Part shown: positions 1-9,095 of the stretch, piece by piece
Layout of the letters: the number at the start of each line of letters is the position of its first letter
How positions within the stretch are numbered: the stretch's first letter is position 1
Source of the DNA: Candidatus Fimimorpha excrementavium
GTDB lineage: Bacteria; Bacillota; Clostridia; Lachnospirales; Lachnospiraceae
Assembly (NCBI GenBank): GCA_018710785.1
Contig: DVJD01000064.1
Location: forward strand, 1 to 41,970
Direction: 5' to 3'
Length of the DNA stretch: 41,970 bases
The notes under the pieces: model-generated
Databases searched by the model: none
The model's input: the letters and a program-made list of their open reading frames with translations, nothing else
What the model was told of the DNA's origin: nothing
Made by a program: the position numbers and the translations under genes

Positions 1-89
1 TACTTTGTTTACAAGTACCTTTTCCTTGTGATTTTCCTCTAATCTGTTGAAACTGAAAAAGTCAACAAAGTGCGTAAATTCAAGGATTT

Positions 90-1454
90 CTAGGTATGTT
101 TCCTTTGTAGTCTTACCACAGTCTCCACATGGGGCGTAGCGCAGAATAAATCGCAGCAGCAGGCCCGCTCCACCTGATATCCCCTCTGCTGAAGCACTTC
201 CAGGTCCCGCACCAGGCTGGTCGGCTTACAGGAAATATACACCATTCGGTTCACCTGGAATCGGATGATCTTGTCCAGTGCCTTAGGATGGATCCCGTCC
301 CGCGGCGGATCCAGCACGATGACATCCGGCTTGTCCGTAATCTCGTCGATCACCTTCAGCACATCTCCGGCCAGAAATTCGCAGTTATCCAGGTGATTGA
401 GGGCAGCATTTTCTCTGGCTGCCTCCACCGCCTCTTCCACGATCTCCACGCCGACCACCTTTTTTGCCACCGGAGCCAGGATCTGGGCGATGGTTCCCGT
501 CCCGCTGTAAAGGTCAAAAATTTCTTTCTGATGGATGTCGCCGATGTAGGATCTGGCCGTCTCATACAGCACTTCCGCCCCCAGCGAATTGGTCTGGAAG
601 AAGGAAAAAGGCGTAATCTTAAACCGCAGTCCCAAAAGCTCCTCAAAAATATAATCCCGCCCGTACAGGCATGTGGTTCCCTGGTTCACCACCGCATCCG
701 CCAGGCTGTCATTGACCGTGTGCAGCACACCTGTCAGCGTCCCGGACAGCGGCAGCTTACAAAGGCCCTCCGCCCATTCCTCCAGCGGCAGGGGCTGCTG
801 AGAGCTGGCCACCAGATCCACGAGAATCTCGCCGGTCTTTTTTCCCTTTCTCACCAGAAGATGGCGCAGGGAACCGGTATGGGACAGTTTTTTATAAAAG
901 GGAATCTGTTTTTCCCGGAAATACTGCAGCGTAAAAGTCAGAATGGACCGGAAATCCTGATCCACAATCCGGCATTGATCCACTGTGACAATATCATGGA
1001 AACTGCCCCTCTTGTGCATGCCCAGAGCCAGAGGGCCGTCCTTCACCTCATCGCCGAAGGAAAACTCCATCTTATTTCGGTACTCATGGGTGATGGGGCT
1101 GGGCTTGATGCCCTCAAACGCATAAGGGGCTTTCACCGCCTGATCCAGCATCTCTTTTACCTGACCGCACTTGATTTTCAGCTGCTCTTCATAGGGCAGA
1201 GACTGGTAGACACAGCCGCCGCAGACACCAAAATGAGGACATACCTCCTCTGCCTGCTCTAACGGAGACGGCTCCAGAATCTCCAAAAGCCTCCCCTCTG
1301 CCTTTCCTTTTCTCACCTTTGTCACTGCAAAACGAATTTTCTGGCCGGGAATCGTATTTTTCACCACCGCCGTTCCTTCTTCCGTCTCCACCATTCCATG
1401 GTTTGGAAACTTTACTTTTTTTACGGTGCCTTCATAAATGGTTCCTTTTTTCAT
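90..1454 (-). CDS. rlmD: 23S rRNA (uracil-5-)-methyltransferase, RlmD/RlmCD type
   Basis: SAM-dependent m5U methyltransferase acting on 23S rRNA, about 454 aa. The N-terminus (residues about 1-60) resembles a TRAM RNA-binding domain. An iron-sulfur cysteine set follows: C72-X5-C78-X2-C81 and C161. The Rossmann SAM site reads FDLYSGTGTIAQ, a DPPRDGIHP motif follows, and the catalytic nucleophile is C409 in ISCKPTSL. The start is placed at 1454 because GAGG sits 6 nt upstream; in-frame ATGs at 1466 and upstream lack a good site. Firmicutes RlmCD can modify both U747 and U1939, so the exact target is not settled by sequence. It is the last minus-strand gene before the window edge. Confidence 0.93.
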   Translation of the reverse strand: MKKGTIYEGTVKKVKFPNHGMVETEEGTAVVKNTIPGQKIRFAVTKVRKGKAEGRLLEILEPSPLEQAEEVCPHFGVCGGCVYQSLPYEEQLKIKCGQVKEMLDQAVKAPYAFEGIKPSPITHEYRNKMEFSFGDEVKDGPLALGMHKRGSFHDIVTVDQCRIVDQDFRSILTFTLQYFREKQIPFYKKLSHTGSLRHLLVRKGKKTGEILVDLVASSQQPLPLEEWAEGLCKLPLSGTLTGVLHTVNDSLADAVVNQGTTCLYGRDYIFEELLGLRFKITPFSFFQTNSLGAEVLYETARSYIGDIHQKEIFDLYSGTGTIAQILAPVAKKVVGVEIVEEAVEAARENAALNHLDNCEFLAGDVLKVIDEITDKPDVIVLDPPRDGIHPKALDKIIRFQVNRMVYISCKPTSLVRDLEVLQQRGYQVERACCCDLFCATPHVETVVRLQRKHT

Positions 1455-1523
1455 TTCATTCCTCATTTTCTCTGTTTTTCCAATTGGTTTTCGCATGGCC
1501 GCCGTCATAGAGCCATACAGCAG

Positions 1524-1561
1524 GATGGCCGGGAAAATACATCCGCACTTTCCCGGCCATC
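1524..1561. repeat. Perfect 13-bp inverted repeat upstream of rlmD
   Basis: GATGGCCGGGAAA (1524-1536) and its exact complement (1549-1561) flank a 12-nt loop. Neither strand has a clear T-tract after the stem, so it is not a classical terminator. It lies between the small acidic membrane-protein gene and rlmD. Confidence 0.6.
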
Positions 1562-1579
1562 AAATTGTCCTATTTTATC

Positions 1580-1610
1580 CCGCCTTTGCATGGATCAAAG
1601 GCGGAGTTTT
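1580..1610. terminator. Hairpin, possible terminator after the small membrane-protein gene
   Basis: CCGCCTTTG (1580-1588) pairs with CAAAGGCGG (1596-1604) around a 7-nt loop. The T-tract (GTTTTT) is on the plus-strand side; on the minus strand the stem is followed by an AT-rich stretch. It lies just beyond the stop of the minus-strand gene at 1658, so it may end that transcript or be bidirectional. Confidence 0.45.
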
Positions 1611-1657
1611 TCTTCTCTCTGCCAGGGAACTGCTCTTCCTCCCTGACACAGGCGCTC

Positions 1658-1975
1658 TTATTCTTCTTTGGTTTCTTCCGTGTCCGCAGAGTCTTCTGTT
1701 TCCTCTGCCTTCTCTTCTTTCTTTTCCTCCTCGGAATCCTCCTCATCCTCGAAGAAATCGTCGTCAAAGTCGTCCTCAAAGTCATCTTCGAAATCTTCCA
1801 GATAATCCGGGGTCAGGAAACGATATACCGCATAGGCAATGGCTGCCACGGCTGCCACAGCACCCACAATTGCAAGAATCCAGATCACTGTGTTTTTCTT
1901 TTTATCGTTTTCTTCTTTCTGCTTCAGCAGATCATTCAGCTTGCTGACACGCAATAATTCATCCATCTTATTCAT
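1658..1975 (-). CDS. Small acidic-tailed single-pass membrane protein, function unknown
   Basis: A 105-aa protein of unknown function. Residues 1-25 form a charged amphipathic N-terminus (MNKMDELLRVSKLNDLL). One strong membrane segment follows at about residues 29-50 (VIWILAIVGAVAAVAAIAYAVY). The last 50 residues are almost entirely Asp and Glu, probably exposed on one membrane face. The start at 1975 is chosen over the upstream in-frame extension because AAAGGA lies about 10 nt before it; the next Met codon (1966) is also possible. Small proteins of this architecture occur in Lachnospiraceae, but I know of no demonstrated role. An extended -10 promoter lies about 100 bp upstream. Confidence 0.7.
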   Translation of the reverse strand: MNKMDELLRVSKLNDLLKQKEENDKKKNTVIWILAIVGAVAAVAAIAYAVYRFLTPDYLEDFEDDFEDDFDDDFFEDEEDSEEEKKEEKAEETEDSADTEETKEE

Positions 1976-2075
1976 CCTTGCCACGTCCTTTCTTTCGTTA
2001 TTCGCCAGTCTTGTCCGGCCGGTGTGATGACTCCGGGCAGGACAGAGTTCTCCTGGATTCATTGAGACTACTGCT

Positions 2076-2084
2076 ATTATATCA
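2076..2084 (-). promoter_or_regulatory. Extended -10 promoter for the small membrane protein
   Basis: On the minus strand TGATATAAT forms an extended -10 (hexamer 2076-2081). No good -35 is seen 17 bp upstream, as expected for an extended -10 promoter. It would give a leader of about 95 nt before the start at 1975. Confidence 0.5.
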
Positions 2085-2110
2085 CCCTTTTGGTATTTTT
2101 ACTATATCAT

Positions 2111-2254
2111 TTATAAATTTTTTATCACCCATTCCAGGCGGAGATCTTGCGGATAAATTTTAATCCGGTACAGCGTGTCGGTATCCCAGTTCCTTCTAAG
2201 TTTCTCGTCCTCCAGATATATGGGCTCGATCTGTGTACTGCAGGGATTTTGACT
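2111..2254 (-). pseudogene. Coding-like fragment, possible 3' remnant of a lost gene
   Basis: A 47-codon stretch open on the minus strand, ending in TAA at 2111-2113, with no start codon and a stop immediately upstream (2255-2257). Its translation (for example LEDEKLRRNWDTDTLYRIK and ...DLRLEWVIKNL) has the mixed charged/aromatic composition of a folded protein C-terminus. I do not recognise the family. It lies just downstream of the heparinase-family gene, so it may be a decayed neighbour. Chance openness is possible at this length. Confidence 0.3.
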
Positions 2255-2286
2255 TTATCTGCTTTTCTTTTGACTTCATCACGAGT

Positions 2287-4305
2287 TTAAGAAACCGAAT
2301 GGCCTCCTGCCGTCAAATCCATTTCATCCAGTCTGCATACACGGCCGTCTTTTAAGGTCAGCTCAATTCCCGTCTCCTGTATCTGGTCCGATGCTTTCAC
2401 GCTGCAGATCGGATGGGACTGTCCAGGGCAGAACACGGTAACCATGCGGATATCGCTGCCTCTGACCTTCTGGGAAATCGTAGGCGCCGCCACGTACTCT
2501 CCCTGATTCCCGCCATAGGCATAGTATCCCTGCCACTCCGGCGTTTCCTGTCCGCAGATGATCGTGGTCTCTGCATCCGGCATGGAACTGCAGATGGTCA
2601 TTTCCTTCATCTTGGCACACCCTTTTTTCAGCTGCACTTCTCTTGTATCCAAATGCCAAAGAGACTCATAGGTATGCTCCTGTTCCGATGTCAGACGGTC
2701 CACCACGATAAAGAAGGGACTCCATTTCTGCCATTCCGGCAGTGTTCCTTCTTCGATTTCCAGTATTTCCGGCTTCTTGATAAAGTAAACGACTCTCCTG
2801 TGGGTCACAGACCGGTCCTGATCCGGTCCGTATCCCTCATCATAAACGCCAGACGCATAGTCCACTGCCTCCCCGATCCCATAGGTCATATCTGCCTTTT
2901 TGCCGATATCCTCTTCTTTCCACTGGTAGGTGCTTCTCCGATTTTGATCCATCCCGTCCACCCGGATGGTATTGTGGGAACGGGTAGACAATACATACCG
3001 GCGCATCTCCGAATCATCATAAGCATAATTGCCCCCTTCTGTCACCAATAGTTTTCCCTCTGCAAACAGAAGAAAAGACAGCTTATCCTCATGCTGATGT
3101 CCAGTTCCAAAGGGAGCGGCATCCAGAAGGCCCCAGACGGCATTCGACTCCCATCCGCTTCGCATAACCAAATAACCAGACCACGGAAAGGCAGCCGATG
3201 TGTATTCCGGCTTCTCTCCTCTTTCCTTGTGGCTTGCCACCCATTCAAAATCCGAACGGTTCGGATACAGGCCCAGCTTGGGGGCGATAAAAGTGGCCGC
3301 ATCCCTTCTTCTGCCGTCGTTGAGGTCCGGCGTCGTGCCGTCCGGCATCATGATCTTCACATAGAACCGCACTGCATTCTCCAGCACATCCATGAAGGAA
3401 TCCGGAACCTTCACGCCATACGCCAGGGCCAGCTGGATCGTCCGCTGGTAATTTTTTATTACCACATCATGATAATTGGTGGACAGTTCAAACTGGAATC
3501 CGTCCGGATAAAACTGGCGCTTCAGTTCCTTCTCCAGCCGGTCAAAGGAAAAGGCCAGCCATTCCTCCGCCTTGATAAACTCGGGGCAGAGAATGGCGAT
3601 GTGAGCCAGCCCGTTCATTTCCATGATCAGCCAATTGTTGATCCAGTGATGGTACTGCATGCGGTTTCCGTGCTCCCACAGGGACTTATACCAGTCCACC
3701 AGCACATCGTCCGTAAAATAAGGCGTCTGGTAAAAGGTATGGAGCGCATAGGGCCAGGTGGCGCCCATGCGGATGCCGCACTCGATGGTTCTCCAGCACT
3801 TCGTCTCATTGCCCGGCACATCTCCCGGACAAAGCGCCTGTCTGACCCAGCTTTGGAAGAAATCCGCACAAGCTTTGGCATACCTCTCATCTTTTTTTAC
3901 ATTCCGGTATACATAGGCCAGATGTTTCCACTCATTATGGCGGCTCAGCTGCCAGGTCCACTCGGCATACTTATTATAAGTAGGATTTGCAAACCAATCC
4001 ACATGGTCGCCGAATTTGCAGGGGGTTCCGCAGGAAATCAACTCTCCGGTGCACACCCGGTCAGCGATTTCTTCTTCACTCTCGCCCGGATAGAAAAAAA
4101 TGTTCTCCGGCCATTCAAATGGAATGGTGAAAAAACGGTCCGGCTGAAGGCTCTCTCTCACATGCTCCGCAAACGCGTGTCTGGCCTTGCCGTAATCTCT
4201 CTGCTTGACCCAGGCCCCCACTTCCTTCAGATCCTCCTGATTCAAGTCCAGACATTCTCCAAAAAACTGCTCATCTGTCAGTCTTGGTCCCTTTATTTCC
4301 TCCAT
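2287..4305 (-). CDS. Heparinase II/III family protein (polysaccharide lyase-like)
   Basis: A 672-aa protein of the heparinase II/III superfamily (PL12/15/17/21-like fold). The N-terminal two-thirds is alpha-helical and tryptophan-rich with family motifs (HHWINNWLIMEMNG, FQFELSTNYHDVVIKNY). The C-terminal beta-sandwich carries the conserved GTGHQHEDKLSFLLFAEGK segment. There is no signal peptide, so it probably cleaves imported uronic-acid oligosaccharides in the cytoplasm. The substrate cannot be named. GGAGAGGAATC directly precedes the start. It is divergently adjacent to a membrane-bound AraC-type regulator, a typical arrangement for inducible glycan-use genes; no transporter is encoded nearby. 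Confidence 0.85.
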   Translation of the reverse strand: MEEIKGPRLTDEQFFGECLDLNQEDLKEVGAWVKQRDYGKARHAFAEHVRESLQPDRFFTIPFEWPENIFFYPGESEEEIADRVCTGELISCGTPCKFGDHVDWFANPTYNKYAEWTWQLSRHNEWKHLAYVYRNVKKDERYAKACADFFQSWVRQALCPGDVPGNETKCWRTIECGIRMGATWPYALHTFYQTPYFTDDVLVDWYKSLWEHGNRMQYHHWINNWLIMEMNGLAHIAILCPEFIKAEEWLAFSFDRLEKELKRQFYPDGFQFELSTNYHDVVIKNYQRTIQLALAYGVKVPDSFMDVLENAVRFYVKIMMPDGTTPDLNDGRRRDAATFIAPKLGLYPNRSDFEWVASHKERGEKPEYTSAAFPWSGYLVMRSGWESNAVWGLLDAAPFGTGHQHEDKLSFLLFAEGKLLVTEGGNYAYDDSEMRRYVLSTRSHNTIRVDGMDQNRRSTYQWKEEDIGKKADMTYGIGEAVDYASGVYDEGYGPDQDRSVTHRRVVYFIKKPEILEIEEGTLPEWQKWSPFFIVVDRLTSEQEHTYESLWHLDTREVQLKKGCAKMKEMTICSSMPDAETTIICGQETPEWQGYYAYGGNQGEYVAAPTISQKVRGSDIRMVTVFCPGQSHPICSVKASDQIQETGIELTLKDGRVCRLDEMDLTAGGHSVS

Positions 4306-4516
4306 GATTCCTCTCCTTTCTAAATCTAATCCAAAATGATCGATTCCTCTTACGGTTCATCATAGCATCCTCCCATCTGTTTTTATAGTCTCACTTTCCT
4401 CGTGCCATCTCAATTCACACCAGAATCATCTCTCATTTTTTCATGAGTCTCTCATATAATTTTCCGAAAAAAATGTGTCATTTTTTATAAAAATCGAATA
4501 TTTTTATTTAATTTTC

Positions 4517-4545
4517 TTGCCAATATATTTTGAATCGGCTATAAT
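4517..4545 (+). promoter_or_regulatory. Sigma-A promoter for the AraC-type regulator
   Basis: TTGCCA (4517-4522), a 17-bp spacer and a perfect TATAAT (4540-4545). The predicted transcript starts near 4552 with a leader of about 73 nt before the ATG at 4625. Confidence 0.75.
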
Positions 4546-4624
4546 ATTATTCAGATTTTGTTCATATTTTGGTTACTTTTTAATTTTTCTAAATAACTAC
4601 GTTTCAAAAAGGTGGATTTGGTTT

Positions 4625-6904
4625 ATGAAGATTAAACATATTTTTTTGAAATACTGTGTTCGATACTTTCTGGGGTTTCTAATTGTCCTGCTGGCCTGCA
4701 TTCCAATCGTTATGGCATCCCACAGCATCATAGAAAAAAAGGTGCTGGAAAACAGCCAGCTCCGTCTCCAAGAAGGCATCAACGAAGTAGAGCAAAGCTT
4801 TTCCAAGATGCTGTTCATTGATAACATTATATCTGCCAACACCTATTTCAGTCGGCTCATGCATACCGACGGAAGGCTCCTGCCGGATGAATATCTGAAC
4901 CTGTCCTATGCCCGGGATCAGCTGGCTGAGTTTGGAAATATCTATACGTTTTCCCCTTACTTTTTTGTTCTGTTTCGGGAAAATGACTGCTATGTATCTT
5001 CTTATCAGTGCAGTGAGTTTTTTACGGATCATTACTACCCCCTTTTCCTGGAAGCCACCGATATTGATGGCAATCCGCTGGATGCAGAGCAGTTTCGAAG
5101 CCAATTATTTGATACTTCCTCTTCTTATATACGGCTGGGGTCCCTTACCTATTATATGGGAGGATCCGCTCATACGCTGGAGTCCCCCATCCTCTACATT
5201 CCAAATTCCACTTCCAGTTCATTCCTGCAGGATCAGGGATACCGGCTTTCCTTTGTCCTGGACCTAAATGACGTCATGCACCGACTTCTGACAGAAGACT
5301 CCATTAACCATGGATTCATCCAGATTACAGATTCCAGCGGCAATCTGCTTCTTCGCTATGGAGAAGAAGTGTCTCTCCTGGATTCCATGGAGCCATCCTC
5401 CAATTACCTGGAGGGAGAAAAGGATTCCTATCATCTGCTTTCCTACCGCGCGGATGGAAGCGGATGGAATGTTATCATTGGCTATCCGCAGTCCCTCATC
5501 ACCAGCAAGGTCTCTGTACTGATGCATATCATCACTCTATACATTGTAGGAGGCATATCCATTGTGCTGTTCCTCACCCTGTTCTACAGCTATCACCAGT
5601 ATCGGTCGGTGAAAAAACTTTTTGTAGCTGTTCCGGAAGAACAGAAAAGTCTGGCAATACGAGGAAAAAATGAATATGACACGCTCAGCCGCATCTTCCA
5701 CGAAGTGACTCAAAATGCATACCAGTACAAGGGACAAGTGGATATGCTGAATCAGCAGAATCATGCCATCATGCTGGAGAATCTCATCGTCCGCGGTATC
5801 ACCACCCAGGAGGAGCGGGAGAAATTCAAATCCTGTTTTCCAAAGCCTTTGGAATTTTTCTGTCTTGTCCTGGTAAAAATGAACGTACCCAGTGAAGAAA
5901 CGTACCAGCCCATACTTATCTGTATTGTGGAGTACCTGAAAGCCAATTATCCCAATGACTTTGTCACGGTACATACCGGTCTGTCCGACGAGCTGTTTCT
6001 ACTGTCACTGAATCCCAGCGACGCTTCCAATGTGCTTGGTATTCGCCGAATGTTCCAGACCATTGCCAGCGCCCTTTCCGAAGACAGCGGCGCCACCTTC
6101 CATATCGGAATCAGCGCCATAGGTACTGATATCTCCAATGTCAATGCCTGCTACAACCAGGCGCGCCAGGTGACGCAGGCCTATATCAATGAACCTAAAA
6201 ATGTCATAGAAATCTACAATGTGGACATCAATGCAGTCCATGAAAATTTGGTGAACCCGGAATTTCTGAACAAGCTCTACAATCTGCTTCTCAACGGTGA
6301 AAAAGGCGGAATCGAAAAACTGCTGGAACGCATGACTACCTATTACCAAAAAATGCCCGTTCAATACGAGGCGCAGAAACAGCAGATTTTCTATTCCATC
6401 CGAAATGTTATTTTCAGCGCAGGGCTTCACCTTCCTTCCAATGGAACACTGGATGATATTCTTCCCAAATATCAGGCCAGTGATACCATCCGCACCATGT
6501 CCCGCCGTCTGATGGATGCTGCCTTCCAGGTTTGTCAGCTCATGGCCAATAGCCATTCTGAGAAAAAAAGCGAAATCAGAGACAAGATCATCCAGTATAT
6601 GGAGGAAAATTACTCCGATGCGTCTTTGAGCATTTCCCATGTATGTCGGCAGCTGAATATTTCGGAAAAATATCTTCAGCAAATCATAAAAGAGCGAACA
6701 GGAGAAACCTTTGCCGCTTCCCTGGAACGCATCCGCATTTTTCACGCTGCTGAATATCTTGTCTCCACTACATGGAGCAACGAAAAGGTGGCAGAAGCCA
6801 CCGGATTTGCCGCTGTCAGCACGTTTTACCGTGTATTCAACAAAGTAATGGGCATGTCTCCCGGTGCTTATCGTTCCAGCCGATCCACAGTCCAAAAATT
6901 CTAA
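4625..6904 (+). CDS. Membrane-anchored AraC-family sensor-regulator
   Basis: A 759-aa one-component regulator. One membrane segment lies at about residues 12-32, an extracytoplasmic sensor-like domain at about 33-300, and a second membrane segment at about 306-330 (LYIVGGISIVLFLTLF). A cytoplasmic linker follows, and the last 100 residues form an AraC-type double helix-turn-helix (ISHVCRQLNISEKYLQQIIKE; VAEATGFAAVSTFYRVFNK; MSPGAYR). Proteins of this layout in Firmicutes sense extracellular ligands and activate carbohydrate operons. The start at 4625 has AAGGTGG about 9 nt upstream; an in-frame extension to 4475 would place the promoter inside the gene. It most likely controls the divergent heparinase-family gene. 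Confidence 0.85.
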   Translation: MKIKHIFLKYCVRYFLGFLIVLLACIPIVMASHSIIEKKVLENSQLRLQEGINEVEQSFSKMLFIDNIISANTYFSRLMHTDGRLLPDEYLNLSYARDQLAEFGNIYTFSPYFFVLFRENDCYVSSYQCSEFFTDHYYPLFLEATDIDGNPLDAEQFRSQLFDTSSSYIRLGSLTYYMGGSAHTLESPILYIPNSTSSSFLQDQGYRLSFVLDLNDVMHRLLTEDSINHGFIQITDSSGNLLLRYGEEVSLLDSMEPSSNYLEGEKDSYHLLSYRADGSGWNVIIGYPQSLITSKVSVLMHIITLYIVGGISIVLFLTLFYSYHQYRSVKKLFVAVPEEQKSLAIRGKNEYDTLSRIFHEVTQNAYQYKGQVDMLNQQNHAIMLENLIVRGITTQEEREKFKSCFPKPLEFFCLVLVKMNVPSEETYQPILICIVEYLKANYPNDFVTVHTGLSDELFLLSLNPSDASNVLGIRRMFQTIASALSEDSGATFHIGISAIGTDISNVNACYNQARQVTQAYINEPKNVIEIYNVDINAVHENLVNPEFLNKLYNLLLNGEKGGIEKLLERMTTYYQKMPVQYEAQKQQIFYSIRNVIFSAGLHLPSNGTLDDILPKYQASDTIRTMSRRLMDAAFQVCQLMANSHSEKKSEIRDKIIQYMEENYSDASLSISHVCRQLNISEKYLQQIIKERTGETFAASLERIRIFHAAEYLVSTTWSNEKVAEATGFAAVSTFYRVFNKVMGMSPGAYRSSRSTVQKF

Positions 6905-6920
6905 TTGTTCTTAATCGTTC

Positions 6921-6959
6921 ACCAGGAAAGGGGGGTGCCGCGGCCCCCCCTTTCCTGGT
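6921..6959. terminator. GC-rich hairpin between convergent genes
   Basis: A perfect 15-bp stem, ACCAGGAAAGGGGGG (6921-6935) against 6945-6959, with a 9-nt loop. It sits between the stop of the regulator (6904) and the end of the convergent MBL gene (6971). The stem lacks a strong T-tract, but its position suggests bidirectional termination. Confidence 0.6.
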
Positions 6960-6970
6960 CACACCTCTCT

Positions 6971-8574
6971 CTATCTGTCCCATTTATCGCAGAGCGCATT
7001 GATCTGATCAGCCAATTTTGCCAGATCCTTATTGGCTCCGCCTTCGTTATGCGCAATCACGGTATTCAGCCGACGTCCGGCTGCCAAGAGCCGTTCGAAT
7101 ACCGCTGAAGCCTGCCGTCTGCCCGGAGTCCTTTCTTTCTTAATATATTCCTTAATCCCTTCGCGAATCCACACGCCGTCTGCTAGATCATAGCAAGCGC
7201 CGCTGTAGGGAGCCATGGCTCGTTCCCCATATTCCTCACACAGACATCTGGCAAAAGAATCGCAGACTTCATCCTCTCCATGAACAATAAAAATTTGTCT
7301 TGGCTTTCGCTTCAGCGCTTCCACCCACTGAATCAGCCCCTTCTTATCCGCGTGGCCGCTGATGCCCTCCAACTGCTCAATCCGCGCTTTTACCTGAATG
7401 GTTTCTCCAAACAGGCGCACCGAATCGGTTCCTTCCAGCAAGGCCCTTCCCAGAGAACCATAGGCCTGATACCCTACAAAAAGGATGGTACACTCCTCCC
7501 TCCACAGATTATGTTTGAGATGGTGGCGGATTCGGCCCGCTTCGCACATACCGGAGGCCGACAGGATCACTTTGGGGTGATCATCAAAATTGATGGCCTT
7601 GGATTCGTCGCTGGTAATGGACAGTTTCAGCCCGGGAAAGCTGATGGGATTGATGCCATTCTTCACCAATTCCATAGCTTCCTGGTCAAAACAGCTCTCC
7701 ACATTCCGGTTAAAAATTGAAGTGGCTTCCACAGCCAGCGGACTGTCCACATATACCTCAAAGGAATCGAACCCTTTCAGCAGATGTTCCTGCTTGATTT
7801 TACGGAAAAAATAAAGCATTTCCTGAGTTCTCCCCACGGCAAAGGATGGAATCACCAGATTGCCCCCTTTGGAAAACGTCTCCTCCATCAGTTCCACGAG
7901 ACGCCCCACGTAATCCGGCCGTTCTTTATGATAACGGTTCCCATACGTAGACTCCATAATCACATAATCCGCCTCATCCAAATGCTGCGGATCCTTGATC
8001 AGCGGCTGATCCACATTCCCGATATCGCCGGAAAATGCAAGCTTTTGCTTCCTATCCCCTCTGTGAGCCACACCTCAATACTGGCTGACCCCAGAAGATG
8101 CCCCACGTCCGCAAATCGGATCTGTATACCCGGACACAGATCAATGATCGTATCATAGGGGCAGGGAACAAACAGGCCGATGGCCCCCATGGCATCCTGC
8201 ATATTATAAAGAGGCTCATACATCCCCTGCCCAGACCGCTTGCCCTTTCGGTTTCTCCATTCTGCCTCGAACATCTGAATATGAGCACTGTCCCGCAGCA
8301 TAATATCGCACAAATCCGCCGTGGCCTTGGTGGCGTAAATCTGGCCTCGGAATCCTCTTCCATACAAAAGGGGCAGCAGCCCCGAATGATCGATATGCGC
8401 ATGGGTCAGCAGCACATAGTCCACATCCGACGGCACAAACGGCATCTCCTGGTTGACAAAAATATTCTGCCCCTGTTCCATTCCATAATCCACTAAAATT
8501 TTCTTTCCGCACGCTTCCAAACAGTGACAGCTTCCCGTCACCTCGTGGTCCGCTCCGATAAATGTCAGCTTCAT
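6971..8574 (-). pseudogene. MBL-fold/beta-CASP RNA-processing-type hydrolase, frameshifted
   Basis: COG1236 (YSH1-like) metallo-beta-lactamase with a beta-CASP domain, predicted to be an RNA endonuclease or exonuclease. The upstream part (8574 to about 8057) has the start MKLTFIGADHEVTGS and metal motif THAHIDHSG. The downstream part (about 8056-6971) carries FSGDIG, ESTYGNRYH, the beta-CASP histidine in ISGHADKKGL and FIVHGE. The parts are in different frames: 8574-6971 is 1604 nt, and one more base in the G-run at 8056-8059 would give a continuous 534-aa protein reading WLTEGDRKQK. Neither half alone could be active. A sequencing error in the homopolymer, a real mutation or frameshifting cannot be separated here. 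Confidence 0.82.
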
Positions 8575-8897
8575 ACCATCACATCCTTCTCTTGTCCTTC
8601 TGCGGCTTTTCTGCCGCTGAATCGGTTTCTGATATCTTACCATGATTCCGTTTCCCTTCCTCATGCTTCTTGATGTTTGCCTCTATTTTACCACACTTCT
8701 CCCAATTATTCCACGTATTTTTCAGAATTTTACACATATTTCAGCGATTAATTTCACTATTTTTTAACACAATCTGCCATTACCGCCAGAAAAATCCGCA
8801 TTTTTCAAGTATAAACCTCTGCATTTAAACTTCATAACCAATCGAGACTTCTGTAAGCCGATAAAGACCAGTAGAATAAAATCAGAAATCAAGGAAA
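8575..8897. other. AT-rich intergenic region without a gene
   Basis: No reading frame with a ribosome binding site and no recognised RNA motif was found. It contains the upstream region of the broken MBL gene, with a weak TAAAAT -10-like sequence on the minus strand near 8686-8691, and ends at the flavodoxin remnant. Confidence 0.5.
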
Positions 8898-9089
8898 GGA
8901 AGTCGGTTCTCCCGCACCATACAAACCATTGAAGAATTGAAACCAAATGCCACAGTGATTGAGGACGGTTTTACCGTCAGCGAACAGACCGTGGCAGGCG
9001 CGGCTCCGGACGTGGCCGCCTGGCTGGAAGAACTGGGATATGAAAGAAAAATTTTCAATAAAGCTGCTGGAACGCAATCCGGCCTATAA
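8898..9089 (+). pseudogene. Flavodoxin C-terminal remnant
   Basis: A 63-codon open stretch on the plus strand without a start codon, ended by TAA at 9087-9089 and preceded in frame by a stop near 8878. The translation contains IEELKPNATVIEDGFTVSEQ followed by APDVAAWLEELGY, matching in my judgement the last 50 residues of a flavodoxin (the region after the FMN-binding loops). The N-terminal FMN phosphate loop is absent. A strong terminator follows directly. It looks like what remains after a 5' deletion. The family assignment is from memory of flavodoxin C-termini, not a search. Confidence 0.5.
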
Positions 9090-9095
9090 AATAAA

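Noticed and set aside
1-89. A gene at the left edge
   Set aside because: No reading frame with start or family signature is visible in this AT-rich stretch; a promoter for a gene outside the window cannot be established.
288-1262. A long plus-strand open frame across the methyltransferase gene
   Set aside because: It lies antisense to a clear rlmD gene with all motifs, has no ribosome binding site, and its translation lacks any domain sense.
3091-4323. A 410-codon plus-strand frame in the heparinase gene
   Set aside because: It is antisense to the heparinase-family protein, without a ribosome binding site, and is a codon-bias shadow.
8051-8064. Programmed -1 frameshifting at the MBL junction
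   Set aside because: The site is not a canonical heptanucleotide and shows no obvious downstream stimulatory structure; mutation or sequence error is simpler.
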